A stretch of DNA of 42,068 nt from Armatimonadota bacterium (GTDB lineage Bacteria; Armatimonadota; UBA5829), in assembly GCA_026392045.1 (NCBI GenBank), contig JAPLCU010000024.1, forward strand, positions 1 through 42,068. Direction: 5' to 3'. The notes beneath the pieces are model-generated. The model did no database searches. It saw only the letters and a program-made list of their open reading frames with translations, and had not been told where the DNA came from. Both the position numbers and the translations under genes were made by a program. This document shows positions 24,301 to 34,300 of this stretch, piece after piece. How positions within the stretch are numbered: position 1 is the stretch's first letter; each line of letters starts with the position of its first letter.

Positions 24301-27300
24301 AATTCATTCCAATCGTTGGCACAATAGGTTCCAGTGGATGGCAATCTTCATCAACTTGGACAGATACAGCTGTGTCATCCGGCACATTCTCCTACAAGTT
24401 TCAGGTCAGAGACGGCAGAGGCAATCTCAGCCCCTATTCTGCATCAGTTGCAATTAATGGAGCAAATGGAGATAAGGCAGCTCCGAAGCTTTCTATCCCT
24501 GTAGCGCAGTGGGGGATGATGCCTTACGCAACCATCGATAATAAAATTTCGATGACAGCCCGCGCAGCCACCGACCTCAACGGAGTGCAATATCTCTTTG
24601 AATGCACAAGCGGCGGCGGCCCGAACAGCGCATGGCAGGACGGAACGACATTCGTCACATCGGCGCTGGCTGATGGAACCTATTCATATCGTTACAAAAC
24701 AAGAGATAAGTCCACCAGCTTTAATGAATCTGGATACTCAACTACATACAGCGCAACCATCAAACCAACAACCGGTTTCCACAACTATACATTTAGTGAG
24801 GTGCCGACGCTGCCGGATGATTATCTTGTGAAATTCACCGGAATCGTCACCCAGGTTAATACAGATAACTATATCGTAAAAGACCCGGCCGGCAGCGCTA
24901 CGATAAAAGTCTATCCTAACACCTATGGAATGACCACAAACTCATCGCTGCTGTTCACCAATGTGTCTGTTGAAGGTCATATGTGGACATACACCCCAGG
25001 CGTTAAGGTTGTCAGTTATGCAACGGTCGCCAGCGAAGGCGGCGGAAGCACCCTGCTAATAACCGGAAAGGTCACCAACTCTTCTGGTGTTGGTATCTCC
25101 GGCGCAAAGGTCTACTTCGCATTGAGCCCCAACGCATTTGCTAATCCGATCACAACGGCAACCACTAATTCACTTGGCAACTACAGCAGAACCATTATGG
25201 ACGGCACTTGGTATATTGCTGCATCCGCGGATGATTATAACCCCTCAGCCGATCAAATTGTGACGGTAAGCGGCGCGAGCGTGCCGAATGTCAATTTCAG
25301 CCTTGACCTTTCTCCAAAGGTCTCAGGCAGGGTTTCTGATGTTTCCGGAGTTGGTATTAACGGAGGGACGGTCTACTTCTCCAAGGTTGCGGGCGCTGTA
25401 ACAAACTACACCTACAAGGCAACAACCGATTCACGCGGCAACTACATCAAGGGTATTCCTGATGGCGCCTGGTATGTAGCAGCAAATGCTCCGGGTTACG
25501 CGAACTCAACTGAGCGGACAATCACAGTAGCCGGAAATCCGATCTCGGGTATTGATTTCACTTTGACCCTCGGCGGAGATGGTCTCAAGGGCGAGTATTT
25601 TGACAATGATAACTTCACTTCTCTGATGATAACAAGAGTCGATACCAGCATTAACTTCGATTGGTCTGGTGTTGCGCCAGATCCATCAATGGGCACGGAC
25701 ACTTTCTCTGTCAGATGGACCGGCTGGGTGAAGCCGAAATACACTCAGACCTACACATTCTATACGACCTCTGATGATGGCGTCAGACTCTGGGTCAATA
25801 ACACTCAGCTTGTCGACAACTGGACGGTTCATGGCTCAACAGAGAACTCCGGCACAATCGATCTCGTCGCCAATGCGTGGTATCCCATCAAAATGGAATA
25901 CTACCAGGGAGGCGGAGGCGCGGTTGCTAAATTAGAATGGCAGAGCGCGAGCCAGGGAAGACAGTTAATTCCGGCTGCCCAGCTCTGCAGCGCAACCAAT
26001 GCGGGTTATATGGTCTATGGCCAGGTGACTGACGATATCGGAAACGCTATTACAGGCGCTACGGTCTATTTCTCAACAACGGCCAATGCATCCGTATCGC
26101 CGACATACACAGCGACAACCGATTTCCAGGGCAAGTATAACAAGATCATACCTAATGGAGCCTGGTATGTCGCGTCCGGCAAGAGCGGATACACGACAAC
26201 GATCGATCAGACGGTCACGATGAACAACGCCAATATTGGGAATATCAACTTCTCTCTGATCCCAACGGTCACCCCGCTTAACGTCTTCTACAACTTTGAC
26301 GAAACAAGCGGAACAACGGTTTTGGACTCATCGGGCAATGCAAAAGACGGAACTCTAGTTAATAACCCGACAAGAATCGTGGGCAAGATCGGTAATGCGA
26401 TTAGCTTCGATGGAACTAACGATTTCATCTCGGTTCCCGCTTTGACTGAATATAACGCAATCAGCATTGCCGGCTGGATCAATCTTGCGAGCTTAGGCAC
26501 AGATACAACGGGAAGCTCGATTATAAGCAGTGAAGTGTCCAGCAGCGGCAGCCTTCAGCTTACGATATTGAAAGCAACCGGAAAGCTGCGCTTTTCTATT
26601 ATCGGAAACTCGCCTGCTGCGGTAGATTCCGACACCGGCTTGGGCAGCTCCGATTTCGGCAAATGGCGACATGTTGCAGTTGTATATGAAAGCGCATCGG
26701 GTGCGGTCAAGTTCTATATCAATGGAAACCTGATCTCGACGCAGACTTTCACAACTTCACGCACGCCGCTGCTTACAAATCTGCTTAGAATCGGAAGCTA
26801 TGGCGCTATCAGATGCTTTGACGGTAAGATGGATGATTTCCGCATCTATCGCAAGGCTCTGAATAGCGCTGAGATCAACAACCTGATTATTGACGGATCT
26901 TATGTGACCATCGGCGCCGCCAAGAAGCTGGACGACGGCGATTTTGTCGCGTTCAATCCCAAATCAGTCACTTACGCTCCGAGAAATACTTCCGGAGCAC
27001 GAACTACGACGTATTTCTATGTTGAGGAGACCAATCACTCGGCAGGCATCTTGGTAACCGATGGTCTCACAGGCCAAGACGCTGTCAATGAAAACGTAAC
27101 GGCGACATTTACAGGCATTATGCACACCAATCTGGCTACCGGCGAGAGATATGTTGAGCTGAACAGCCCTGCGACAGTCGGCGGAGCCAGTGTTGTAAGC
27201 CCTCTCGGTATGAACACCAAGTCTGTGGCAAATGACAAAGTTGTGTTGGGCTCGCTCGCTAGAGTTGCCGGAAAAGTGACTTATGTATCCCCTGACGGAC

Positions 27301-28130
27301 TCTATCTGAATATGTCCGACGGTTCAAATGCCGATATTACGGTTATCGTGGAAACCGGCACGCCGATCAGCAGAATCCATGTCGGCGATATAATTGTGGT
27401 TAACGGCGTTGTAAGCAAGATGGCGGGCACACCAAGCCCGCTAAGCATGTTACTCGTGCGCAGCATCACGAGACAGATTCCTCCTGACAATGGAGCTTCT
27501 CTGTTCTACAAGTTCGATGAGACTTCCGGCACATCAGCCTTTGACTGGTCTTATGGCGACAGAAACGGCACCCTGGTTGGCGCTGGCGCTACATGGTCAG
27601 CGGGTAAATACGGAAACAGCCTTACTCTGAGCGGCACAACCAGCTATATGACCATACCAAGCGGCGTGGTAAGCAGCTTGACCAACTTCACAATCGCAAC
27701 ATGGGTCAATGTGGATGTCGTAACGTCACTCACGAGAATATTCGACTTTGGAACCAGCACCACAAACTATATGTATCTGTCTCCAAAACATGCGAGTTCC
27801 AGCGGCAGGCTGCGGTTTGAAATCAGGGTCAATAGTGGAACTGCTCAAAACATAAGCTACTCTGCCGCCCTGCCTACCGGCTGGCATCATGTTGCCGTTA
27901 CACTCAACGGTAACACAGGCACACTCTATTATGACGGCGTATCTGTTGCAACCAATACCAGCATGACATTGCGACCTTCCGGTCTTGGAAACACAACTGC
28001 TAACTACCTCGGCAAGTCGCAGACTACATCGACTGCTACTCTGGATGGCAGAATCGACGACTTCCGAATCTATAACAGCGCATTGATCGCAGCCGATGTT
28101 CTGAAACTTTACAACGGCCTGCTCAACTAA
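21306..28130 (+). CDS. Giant secreted DUF6055-like metallopeptidase with beta-helix, LamG, PA14 and OB modules
   Basis: SD AAAAAGGAG precedes ATG 21306 by 6 nt; signal peptide about 1-28. Of 2274 residues, the first 440 resemble DUF6055 and contain a zinc-protease motif HEIGH (about 160-164), with a possible third ligand in 'WWECTANWF' (Glu about 183). Residues 465-575 are a hexapeptide-like ladder ('AVVEGNAVISGHAMVQDSAH'), predicted left-handed beta-helix. Then come LamG (about 670-835), Ig/FN3-like repeats (about 850-1150), an OB-like module (about 1160-1240), carboxypeptidase-regulatory repeats (about 1250-1335, 1337-1420, 1568-1652), PA14 (about 1425-1560), LamG (about 1660-1860), an OB pair (about 1870-2055) and a terminal LamG (about 2065-2270). 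No anchor is seen. Likely a secreted glycan- or glycoprotein-targeting peptidase (inference). Confidence 0.82.
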   Translation: MTMRKHLYRSWLLLPLIGLSSIFVSSASMSTIYLDNQTDHSNQALDTETRRSDHFRIAFGHYNRDFGTPVTEQLIQGNLQMFEHLWQRNIVENGLNDMGQSAILALRDGNYYKVNFVMLMTWNDGGGGGAYMSMDSMGFSWAMANAGYCRYDPPSGATPHEIGHAWEGQARGFNGSNSSGAWWECTANWFQLQLLNEYPTDGIIYNGMYYPCHGRDYYGCFTIWEAFVEDPRYGMAYVNSVWTDATADQQVNEYIIERMARVDTSGSPDKIGANRDMWGNIAKKRVTWDFARGQWFAQENMAESDSNYWGWYQRCRTPLVKMPGVSGIYRPTRSHIPMEYGFDIIPLTANAGTTVSCNFQGQCDPVRQSDWRACLVAVNNSGEPKYSSLWNMGTNSITLSADESKLYLVVTATPKPMSVNVWNAYILDSGAQFPYTMSFTNATPKNVIYPAYAGAHSHHANGGGIVQSGAVVASTAYVGPNAQVLDTAHVNGYARIEDYAVVRNNAVVEGNAVISGHAMVQDSAHVYGNGKVRDWARVFGDAQVYDEAKVIEHANFGDSGNVAHGCAVVKGTSYVYSPSDFLGSIIVDGDTANGNGTTLADHGVHFGWQWGQNQSIFTSLVENNYIYAQHTFEIENAVWAKDEYGINHGFLMNGCRAAKDTAAPTRGGRVLPLDGVSQYVELHNSVNDFKETAISVWVKWTGSANDQRIWSMGDGASKYMYLTPKDTSTGKLRFVISNGTTTESLDGAAAVTANTWTHIAIVFSGATTTSALYVNGVSVASNAAATLYPDSVNAPLMENANYLGRGNAGNYFQGYLDDFRVYMHALTPAEITTLYGTAAPGTVNITADTTAPTPNAATWLVAPTPVALTFDPVTKLPVIQSDNSITMSATPGTDASGWVEYYFQCTSGGGHDSGWVSFNKYTDVGLTPGVAYTYVVRMRDKNANTTADSAPASATTLVCTAPAQPTFAYGPVGISSTAVTMTANKVTSPSGRVEYNFIKFIPIVGTIGSSGWQSSSTWTDTAVSSGTFSYKFQVRDGRGNLSPYSASVAINGANGDKAAPKLSIPVAQWGMMPYATIDNKISMTARAATDLNGVQYLFECTSGGGPNSAWQDGTTFVTSALADGTYSYRYKTRDKSTSFNESGYSTTYSATIKPTTGFHNYTFSEVPTLPDDYLVKFTGIVTQVNTDNYIVKDPAGSATIKVYPNTYGMTTNSSLLFTNVSVEGHMWTYTPGVKVVSYATVASEGGGSTLLITGKVTNSSGVGISGAKVYFALSPNAFANPITTATTNSLGNYSRTIMDGTWYIAASADDYNPSADQIVTVSGASVPNVNFSLDLSPKVSGRVSDVSGVGINGGTVYFSKVAGAVTNYTYKATTDSRGNYIKGIPDGAWYVAANAPGYANSTERTITVAGNPISGIDFTLTLGGDGLKGEYFDNDNFTSLMITRVDTSINFDWSGVAPDPSMGTDTFSVRWTGWVKPKYTQTYTFYTTSDDGVRLWVNNTQLVDNWTVHGSTENSGTIDLVANAWYPIKMEYYQGGGGAVAKLEWQSASQGRQLIPAAQLCSATNAGYMVYGQVTDDIGNAITGATVYFSTTANASVSPTYTATTDFQGKYNKIIPNGAWYVASGKSGYTTTIDQTVTMNNANIGNINFSLIPTVTPLNVFYNFDETSGTTVLDSSGNAKDGTLVNNPTRIVGKIGNAISFDGTNDFISVPALTEYNAISIAGWINLASLGTDTTGSSIISSEVSSSGSLQLTILKATGKLRFSIIGNSPAAVDSDTGLGSSDFGKWRHVAVVYESASGAVKFYINGNLISTQTFTTSRTPLLTNLLRIGSYGAIRCFDGKMDDFRIYRKALNSAEINNLIIDGSYVTIGAAKKLDDGDFVAFNPKSVTYAPRNTSGARTTTYFYVEETNHSAGILVTDGLTGQDAVNENVTATFTGIMHTNLATGERYVELNSPATVGGASVVSPLGMNTKSVANDKVVLGSLARVAGKVTYVSPDGLYLNMSDGSNADITVIVETGTPISRIHVGDIIVVNGVVSKMAGTPSPLSMLLVRSITRQIPPDNGASLFYKFDETSGTSAFDWSYGDRNGTLVGAGATWSAGKYGNSLTLSGTTSYMTIPSGVVSSLTNFTIATWVNVDVVTSLTRIFDFGTSTTNYMYLSPKHASSSGRLRFEIRVNSGTAQNISYSAALPTGWHHVAVTLNGNTGTLYYDGVSVATNTSMTLRPSGLGNTTANYLGKSQTTSTATLDGRIDDFRIYNSALIAADVLKLYNGLLN

Positions 28131-28162
28131 CTAATCTGTGTGCATTGCGCACGCTTAAACAA

Positions 28163-28195
28163 GACAAAGACCCCGATTTAATCGGGGTCTTTGTC
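28163..28195 (+). terminator. Terminator hairpin built on the CCCCGATT palindrome
   Basis: A perfect 16-bp inverted repeat with a single central T: the left arm runs 28163-28178 and the right arm 28180-28195. Its core is CCCCGATTTAATCGGGG, and AAAGA/TCTTT flank the core to give a U-rich end. It lies 33 nt after the stop of the metallopeptidase gene. The same core recurs at 28206 and 28337. Confidence 0.8.
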
Positions 28196-28205
28196 ATCAT
28201 GAGGA

Positions 28206-28220
28206 CGATTTAATCGGGGT
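28206..28220. repeat. Partial copy of the CCCCGATTTAATCGGGG palindrome
   Basis: CGATTTAATCGGGGT repeats the central and right part of the palindrome but has lost the left CCCC arm, so it cannot fold by itself. It lies 11 nt after the full copy in the terminator. Confidence 0.6.
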
Positions 28221-28247
28221 TTCGGACGCTCCGCTTTCTGCTTTGAG

Positions 28248-28312
28248 GTCAGAATTGTGCATAATTACACATAAATAGTTGCCTTGCTAAAAATCGAATT
28301 CTCAACCATAAT
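28248..28312 (+). promoter_or_regulatory. Shared 40-nt activator box plus promoter, copy 1
   Basis: The box spans 28248-28287: GTCAGAATTGTGCA at its left end and TTGCCTTGC at its right end, with an AT-rich centre. Its right end overlaps the -35 TTGCTA (28284-28289). Exactly 17 nt later comes the -10 CATAAT (28307-28312). The predicted start is near 28319, about 60 nt before the first ATG of the double phosphoesterase gene. Copies 2 and 3 have identical length and spacing, which argues for a regulator-binding site over a chance repeat. Confidence 0.75.
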
Positions 28313-28336
28313 AGAACTAGAGCTAAAGTGCGTGAA

Positions 28337-28353
28337 CCCCGATTTAATCGGGG
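28337..28353. repeat. CCCCGATTTAATCGGGG palindrome in the leader of the double phosphoesterase gene
   Basis: A complete copy of the palindrome (8-bp arms around a central T) in the predicted 5' leader, between the promoter (start about 28319) and the SD GGGAGG near 28370. It could form a hairpin just upstream of the ribosome binding site. Together with the copies at 28171 and 28206 it marks a locally amplified dispersed repeat. Confidence 0.7.
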
Positions 28354-28380
28354 GGCTCTAAACCGAATGGGAGGAATAAA

Positions 28381-31300
28381 ATGATAAAGATGGAGGTAGG
28401 AAAGATGATAAAGAAAGTTTTGTCAATTGCTTTGCTGCTTATTTTGGCAGCTTCGGTAAGTAGTTTTGGCGCTACCAAGGTATTAAATACAGCCACTTCC
28501 GGCACTTCGATTGATCATGTACAAGTGTGGTTGAGCGGAGGAGCGGCTTTCAATGCTGGTTCGTATGCTCCTACCCCCACTGTTTACGCCTTGGCGGCAG
28601 CAAGTACAATGAAAGTGTGGGTAACCGGGAACTCAGGGACGATGACAGGCACTTATAACTCAGCCACGGTGACTTCGTATTGGGGAACGCCGACAGTCAA
28701 TTGGCAGAACTGGATAGGCGACAAGACCAGCAATGGCATCACAACTAAAGTTGCTGTAATGGAAGCTCCGTCCTATATCCATGGGTCTCAAATCGATTAC
28801 CGGATCAATTTCGTCTCCGATCCAGGTATAGGCGCAATAGTCAATATACAATACTACAAGGATGGTGCGCTTGTAGAGGTTAGAAAATACACAAAACTTA
28901 CAGCGCCCTCATCTACCGATATACCTAACGCAACAAATGCTACCTGGACCTTGGATAAAACCCCTGCAAATCAGGGTGTCTTTAACCCTGGCTTTATAGA
29001 TAAAGACGGCAATTCTACACCTACTTACGTTGACGTGGCAAATATCGCTGCACTGAAGACCAAAGTTGGTCAGACAGTCAGACTGACAGGTACCGTTACA
29101 GTTACCTGTGTAGGCAGCGGCCGATTCTTTGTTGGTGAAGAGACATACAAGGGCTGCATCAAGGTAGTTGGCGCCGACACTGTTACATCTGGCGGTTATG
29201 TCAAAAACCTGATTGGTACCGTTGCTGTGGATGCCTACGGTCAGTATACTCTCACACTCACCGCTCCTGTGGGCGCGGCAACAAGCGGCAATGCGATCAA
29301 GACTGTTGGTGTCAGTAACAAATCTGCTAAGACCGATGCTAAGCTTCAGACCAACCTTGTGAAGGTTTGGGGATTAGTTGGCGCTGGCGCTGATTATACA
29401 ATAAATGACGGATACAATGATCCGATAACAGTCAAGAAAGGCGTCGCAACCGAGCCGGTTGGCGTTGCTGCCATCAGGGGTGTTCTGTGGAAAGAAGCCG
29501 GAGCTGCGGTTCTCTATCAGAATTACACGCCTGCTCCAATACCCATATTTACCATAACGGCATCAGCCGGGGCTGGTGGAACGATCACCCCGTCCGGCGC
29601 GGTCGTGGTGAACCAAGGCGCCAACCAGACATTCACCATCGCTGCCGGCTCAGGTTACACCATTGCAGATGTGTTCGTCGATAGCGTTTCTCAAGGAGCA
29701 ATTGCAAGCTACACTTTCACCAATGTGACCGCTGATCACACCATCTCGGCGACGTTTGCTGCGTCTCCTACCTATACGATAACGGCATCAGCCGGAGCTG
29801 GCGGAACGATCACCCCGTCCGGCGCAGTCGTGGTGAACCAGGGCTCCAACAAGAGCTTCACCATCGCTGCCAGCCCAGGTTACAACATTACAGATGTGGT
29901 CGTCGACAGCGTTTCTCAGGGAGCAATCGCAAGCTATACATTCACTAATGTAACCGCCAATCACACCATCTCAGCGACGTTTGCTGTGTCTCCTACCCAT
30001 ACGATAACGGCAACAGCCGGGACTGGTGGAACGATAACCCCGTCTGGCGCGGTCGTGGTGAACCATGGCTCCAACCAGGCTTTTGCCATCGCTGCCGGCT
30101 CAGGTTACACCATTGCCAACGTGGTTGTCGATAGCGTTTCTCAAGGAGCAATCGCAAGCTACACGTTCAGCAATGTGATCATTGACCACACCATCTCGGC
30201 AACGTTCAATTCTACCAGCGGTCCAACACCTATTGCCTGCTACGAGTTCGAGAACAACGTCCTTGACACCCAGGGCGCATTCAATGGGACTGCATTCGGC
30301 ACTCCCACATACACGACCGGAAAAGTCGGGTTAAAGGCAATCCAGTTCAACGGCTCGACCCAGTATGTATCCATCGCAAGGCCGATCTCTGACGACTGGA
30401 CCATCTCCTTCTTCGTGAAAACCAACCAGACCAGCCCGACAGGGACCCAGTGGTATAACGGCAATGGATTGGTCGATGGCGAAGTGGGTGGGGCTGCGAA
30501 TGACTTCGGCGTCACGTATCTAAATGGCAAGGTGGCTTTCGGCGTGGGCAGCCCCGACACGACGATCCAGTCCACCTCGCCGATCAATACCGGCGGCTGG
30601 ATGCATGTGGCCTGCACACGCAACAGCGCTAATGGACAGATGAAGGTGTACATTAATGGAGGTTTGCAGACAACGGGAACCGGTCCTACCGGGGCAAGGG
30701 CTGCGCCTGCTAATCTACACTTCGGAAACCTGCAGACTACCATCAACTACTTCAGCGGCACAATCGACCAGTTGAAGATCTACAATACCGTCTTGAACAC
30801 CACGGACATTGTGGCCCTGGTGGCGGAGGGCGGCAATACTACTTGGTGGACCATCACAGCAACCGGCGGAATTGGTGGAACGCTCAGCCCGAGCGGAAAT
30901 GTGGCAGTGGCCCAGGGCGATAACCAGACATTCACGATCACACCGGGCGCAAACTATAGCATTGAAAGCGTGATCGTTGACGGTGTCCCTATGGGAACAA
31001 TCCCCAGCTACACGTTCTCCAATGTGAGCGCTAACCATACTATTTCGGTTACGTTCGAGGGGGTGGGCTTGTTCGGCGTCATTACCGGCCCTTATCTGCA
31101 GGCGATAACTCCTAACAGCGCCTACGTGTTGGTGGAAACGAACGCCACCGATCCCGTGACTATCGAGTGGGGCGAAGATGACAGATACGGCTTGATGTCT
31201 TACACGGAAAGCTATGAGCCAACTGACTCCGTGCCGACGACGTATGTTCATAATGTCAAGATACCCGGTCTTCAGGCCAACAGATTGTATCACTATTGCG

Positions 31301-34300
31301 TAAATGTTGCCGGCACCCTGGGCGCCGATCACACGTTCAAAACCGCTGTCAACCCCGGAACCCCCTATAGGTTCGCGATGACCTCCGATTTCAAAGGTGG
31401 AACAACGGTGCACGATGCTGTTTCATCACTGATCCAGGCCGCTAATCCGATGTTCTCGCTCTATGCAGGAGACCTCTCCAATACCGGCGTCTCTGACACT
31501 CTCAGGAGAGAGTTCTTCCGTGCTCCTGAACTTGCTTTGGATGCCAACGTGCCGTTCTTCAACTCTATTGGAAACCATGAAGGCTGGGGCGTCAGCGCTA
31601 AGGCGTTTACCCAGGCTCCTGCCTCAACTTCTGGAACCCAGGCTTACTACTCATTCGATTGGGGTGATGTTCACTTCGTATGCGTCAACAACTATTCTGA
31701 CGGCTATGGCGTGGGAAGCACCCAATACAATTGGGTCGCCGCCGATCTGGCAGCTTCCAACAAGCCCTGGAAGATCGTCTGGTGCCACAATCCTGCGTAT
31801 ACTTCTACGATAGAAGGCCACGGTGGAGATAATAACATGGTTGCAATGTCCGTAAACCTGTTCGTGCCAAACCATGTGGATATGGTGCTGAATGGTCACA
31901 ACCACTTCTATCAGCACAGCCTGGTGGATGGCATTCATCACATGATAGTAGGCTCCGCCGGCGCTGCCCTGTATACCCCTACTGACGGACCAAATACGGT
32001 ATTGTCTGCAAAGAGCTACTGCTATGCCATATTCAATGTAACCGCCACGACGCTCAACTATGTTGCCTATAACGATTCCGGCAACGTGCTGGAGACGATA
32101 AACCTGACCAAGCAGTTTACAATTGCAGGCAAGGTGAGCAATTCCGGCGGAACGGGGATTTACAATGCTGTAGTAACTGCAGGTGGGCCGTATTCCAATG
32201 TCGCTCCTGTGGTCACGGATTCTTCCGGCAACTACTCGCTTACGCTTCCCGGCCCGGGAACTTATGAACTCTATGCTGATGGTTCCGGCTACAACGCCAA
32301 CTTCAGCAATGTTAGCGTTCCCACATCAGGAACAGTTACCAGCAATCTAACATTAACGTCCGCTGCCGAGGCAGGCGTATATAACGGCAGCTTCGAGACA
32401 GCAGCCGGCAGTCTGCCGGATGGCTGGGAAACTTTTATTGAAAAGCCCACTGACGGCCTTGATTACTATGGCAACGCATGGCCTGATAAGCCTGGTATGT
32501 ATAACTTCAGCCGGTCAACTGCGGGCAATACCACTCCCGGCGGAACGGCTTCGGCGCTCCTTGGAACCGCAACCGGCGGCGCTCTGACGGACTATGGGAT
32601 TCTCCGCTGGGAGAGGTTCAGGGTATCGGGGGATGCTTGCACGGGTATTACCGAGACAACATTGGTCGATACGGCCAGAGCGTGGACCACCAACTACTGG
32701 TACGCAGGTGGAACAGGCTACGTTCAGATAGTCCATGGCGGCAATGACTCAGGCGCGGTCCCGACTATGGCGGGCGACTTCAAAGTATTATCCAACGATG
32801 CTACCACGCTTACAGTGGCGGCGGGAAGCAACCTGGCGACTTTGGGATATGCGGCGGGCGACCATTACAGGTTCGTGACGGAAGTCCGCAACTATTGGTA
32901 TACCGGAGGAATCAGGACCACTGCGGCTAGAAGAATACCCGTGGACCGAACGAAGGTCTATAACTTCTATCTGAAGCAAAAAACCACCTATTCCGGCTCA
33001 GAAAGCGAGAAGTGTCACCTTTGTGCCCTAATTTGGCGTGATTCGCTGGGTGTCGAGGTTGGGCGCTCCGAGTGGAGATGGCAGCCGTCCACTACGTTCA
33101 CTCAAAGCGCTCCAAGGCTGTTTCTTGCGCCTCCGATGGGAGCCGCAACTGTAGAGGTATGCGTCTATACGAGGTGTACGGATAATGCTAACAAGAACTG
33201 GGTCGATACAAGCTACATAGATGACGTGGTGATCGACCCGGTTCCCGTGACCGCTACCAGCAGCATCCAGTCGCTGGCTGACGGCACGCACGTGGTGGTA
33301 CCCGGTGATTTCACAAGTCTGGCTCCGAGAGACATCTCCGGAGAGCGATACACCAATTACTACTATGTCTCCGAGCCTGACGGCTCCGCGGGCATAAGAA
33401 TCCAAAACGCAGCGCCCAAGATGGACAATCTGAACGTGAATGAGATGGTTGCCGTGAGCGGCGCTGTTAGGTCAATCGCCTCGACTGGAGAGAAGTATAT
33501 CCAGGCGAATGTCACCGGCACTTCAGTGGTCGGGGGCGGCGCCACGCCGTCGACCATGACTGTCGCGTCCGTGCTGACTGATCCTAACGCGATGGGCAAG
33601 TTCGTCTCGATCACCGCTCAGATCAGCTCCATAGCCTCGGATGTCAGCTCGTTCAACATCACCGACGCCGGCAGCACCATCAAGGTGAACTCCGTGGGCT
33701 TCCCGCTGCTTGCCAGTTTTGCCAGTGTGGGCAATACCATCAAGGTCAACGGGGTGGTGAGCAAAGAAGGCTCGACCCGAGTGATCCTGATGATGAACTA
33801 CACGAAGCAGACCACGGCTTGGCCCGATAACGACGTCACCTGGTTCTCCATCTCGGATACACACTACGGCAGCGGCTGGGCTACACGACTGCTGCATAAA
33901 GAGAGAATAGCTGCGATGAACGCTTTGCCCGGCACGGCTTATCCGAGCGGCATCGCGGGAACGGTTGGAGAGTGTCGCGGCGTCACGGTAAGTGGCGACA
34001 TAACCGACAACGACAACGATAAGGCCGCGCAATTCGCCGAGTTCGCCATGGACTTTGGGCTGAGTGGTCAGAACCAGCTCCGTTATCCCGCTTACGAGGG
34101 GACGGGAAACCATGACGGCGGTCTCACTTTTGCCACCGCCGAGGGGATCATAAGGCGCAATCCAATCCGACCTAATGTCATCGGCATAGGCGGTGACGGA
34201 TGGGACTACTCCTGGGATTGGGGCAAGGTACACTGCATCGGGAGCAATGAGATCGGCTCCTACCTGAGAAGGGAAAGCCTGGACTGGATAGCGGCGGATC

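Noticed and set aside
29551-30225. CRISPR-like or satellite array
   Set aside because: The 225-bp units are translated in frame as InlB-like modules and have no short repeat-spacer pattern.
30715-31413. Minus-strand open frame of 232 codons inside the double phosphoesterase gene
   Set aside because: Antisense shadow of conserved InlB-like and phosphoesterase coding sequence; no SD and no similarity.
33523-34233. Minus-strand open frame of 236 codons
   Set aside because: Antisense to the OB pair and second phosphoesterase domain; composition is that of a shadow frame.
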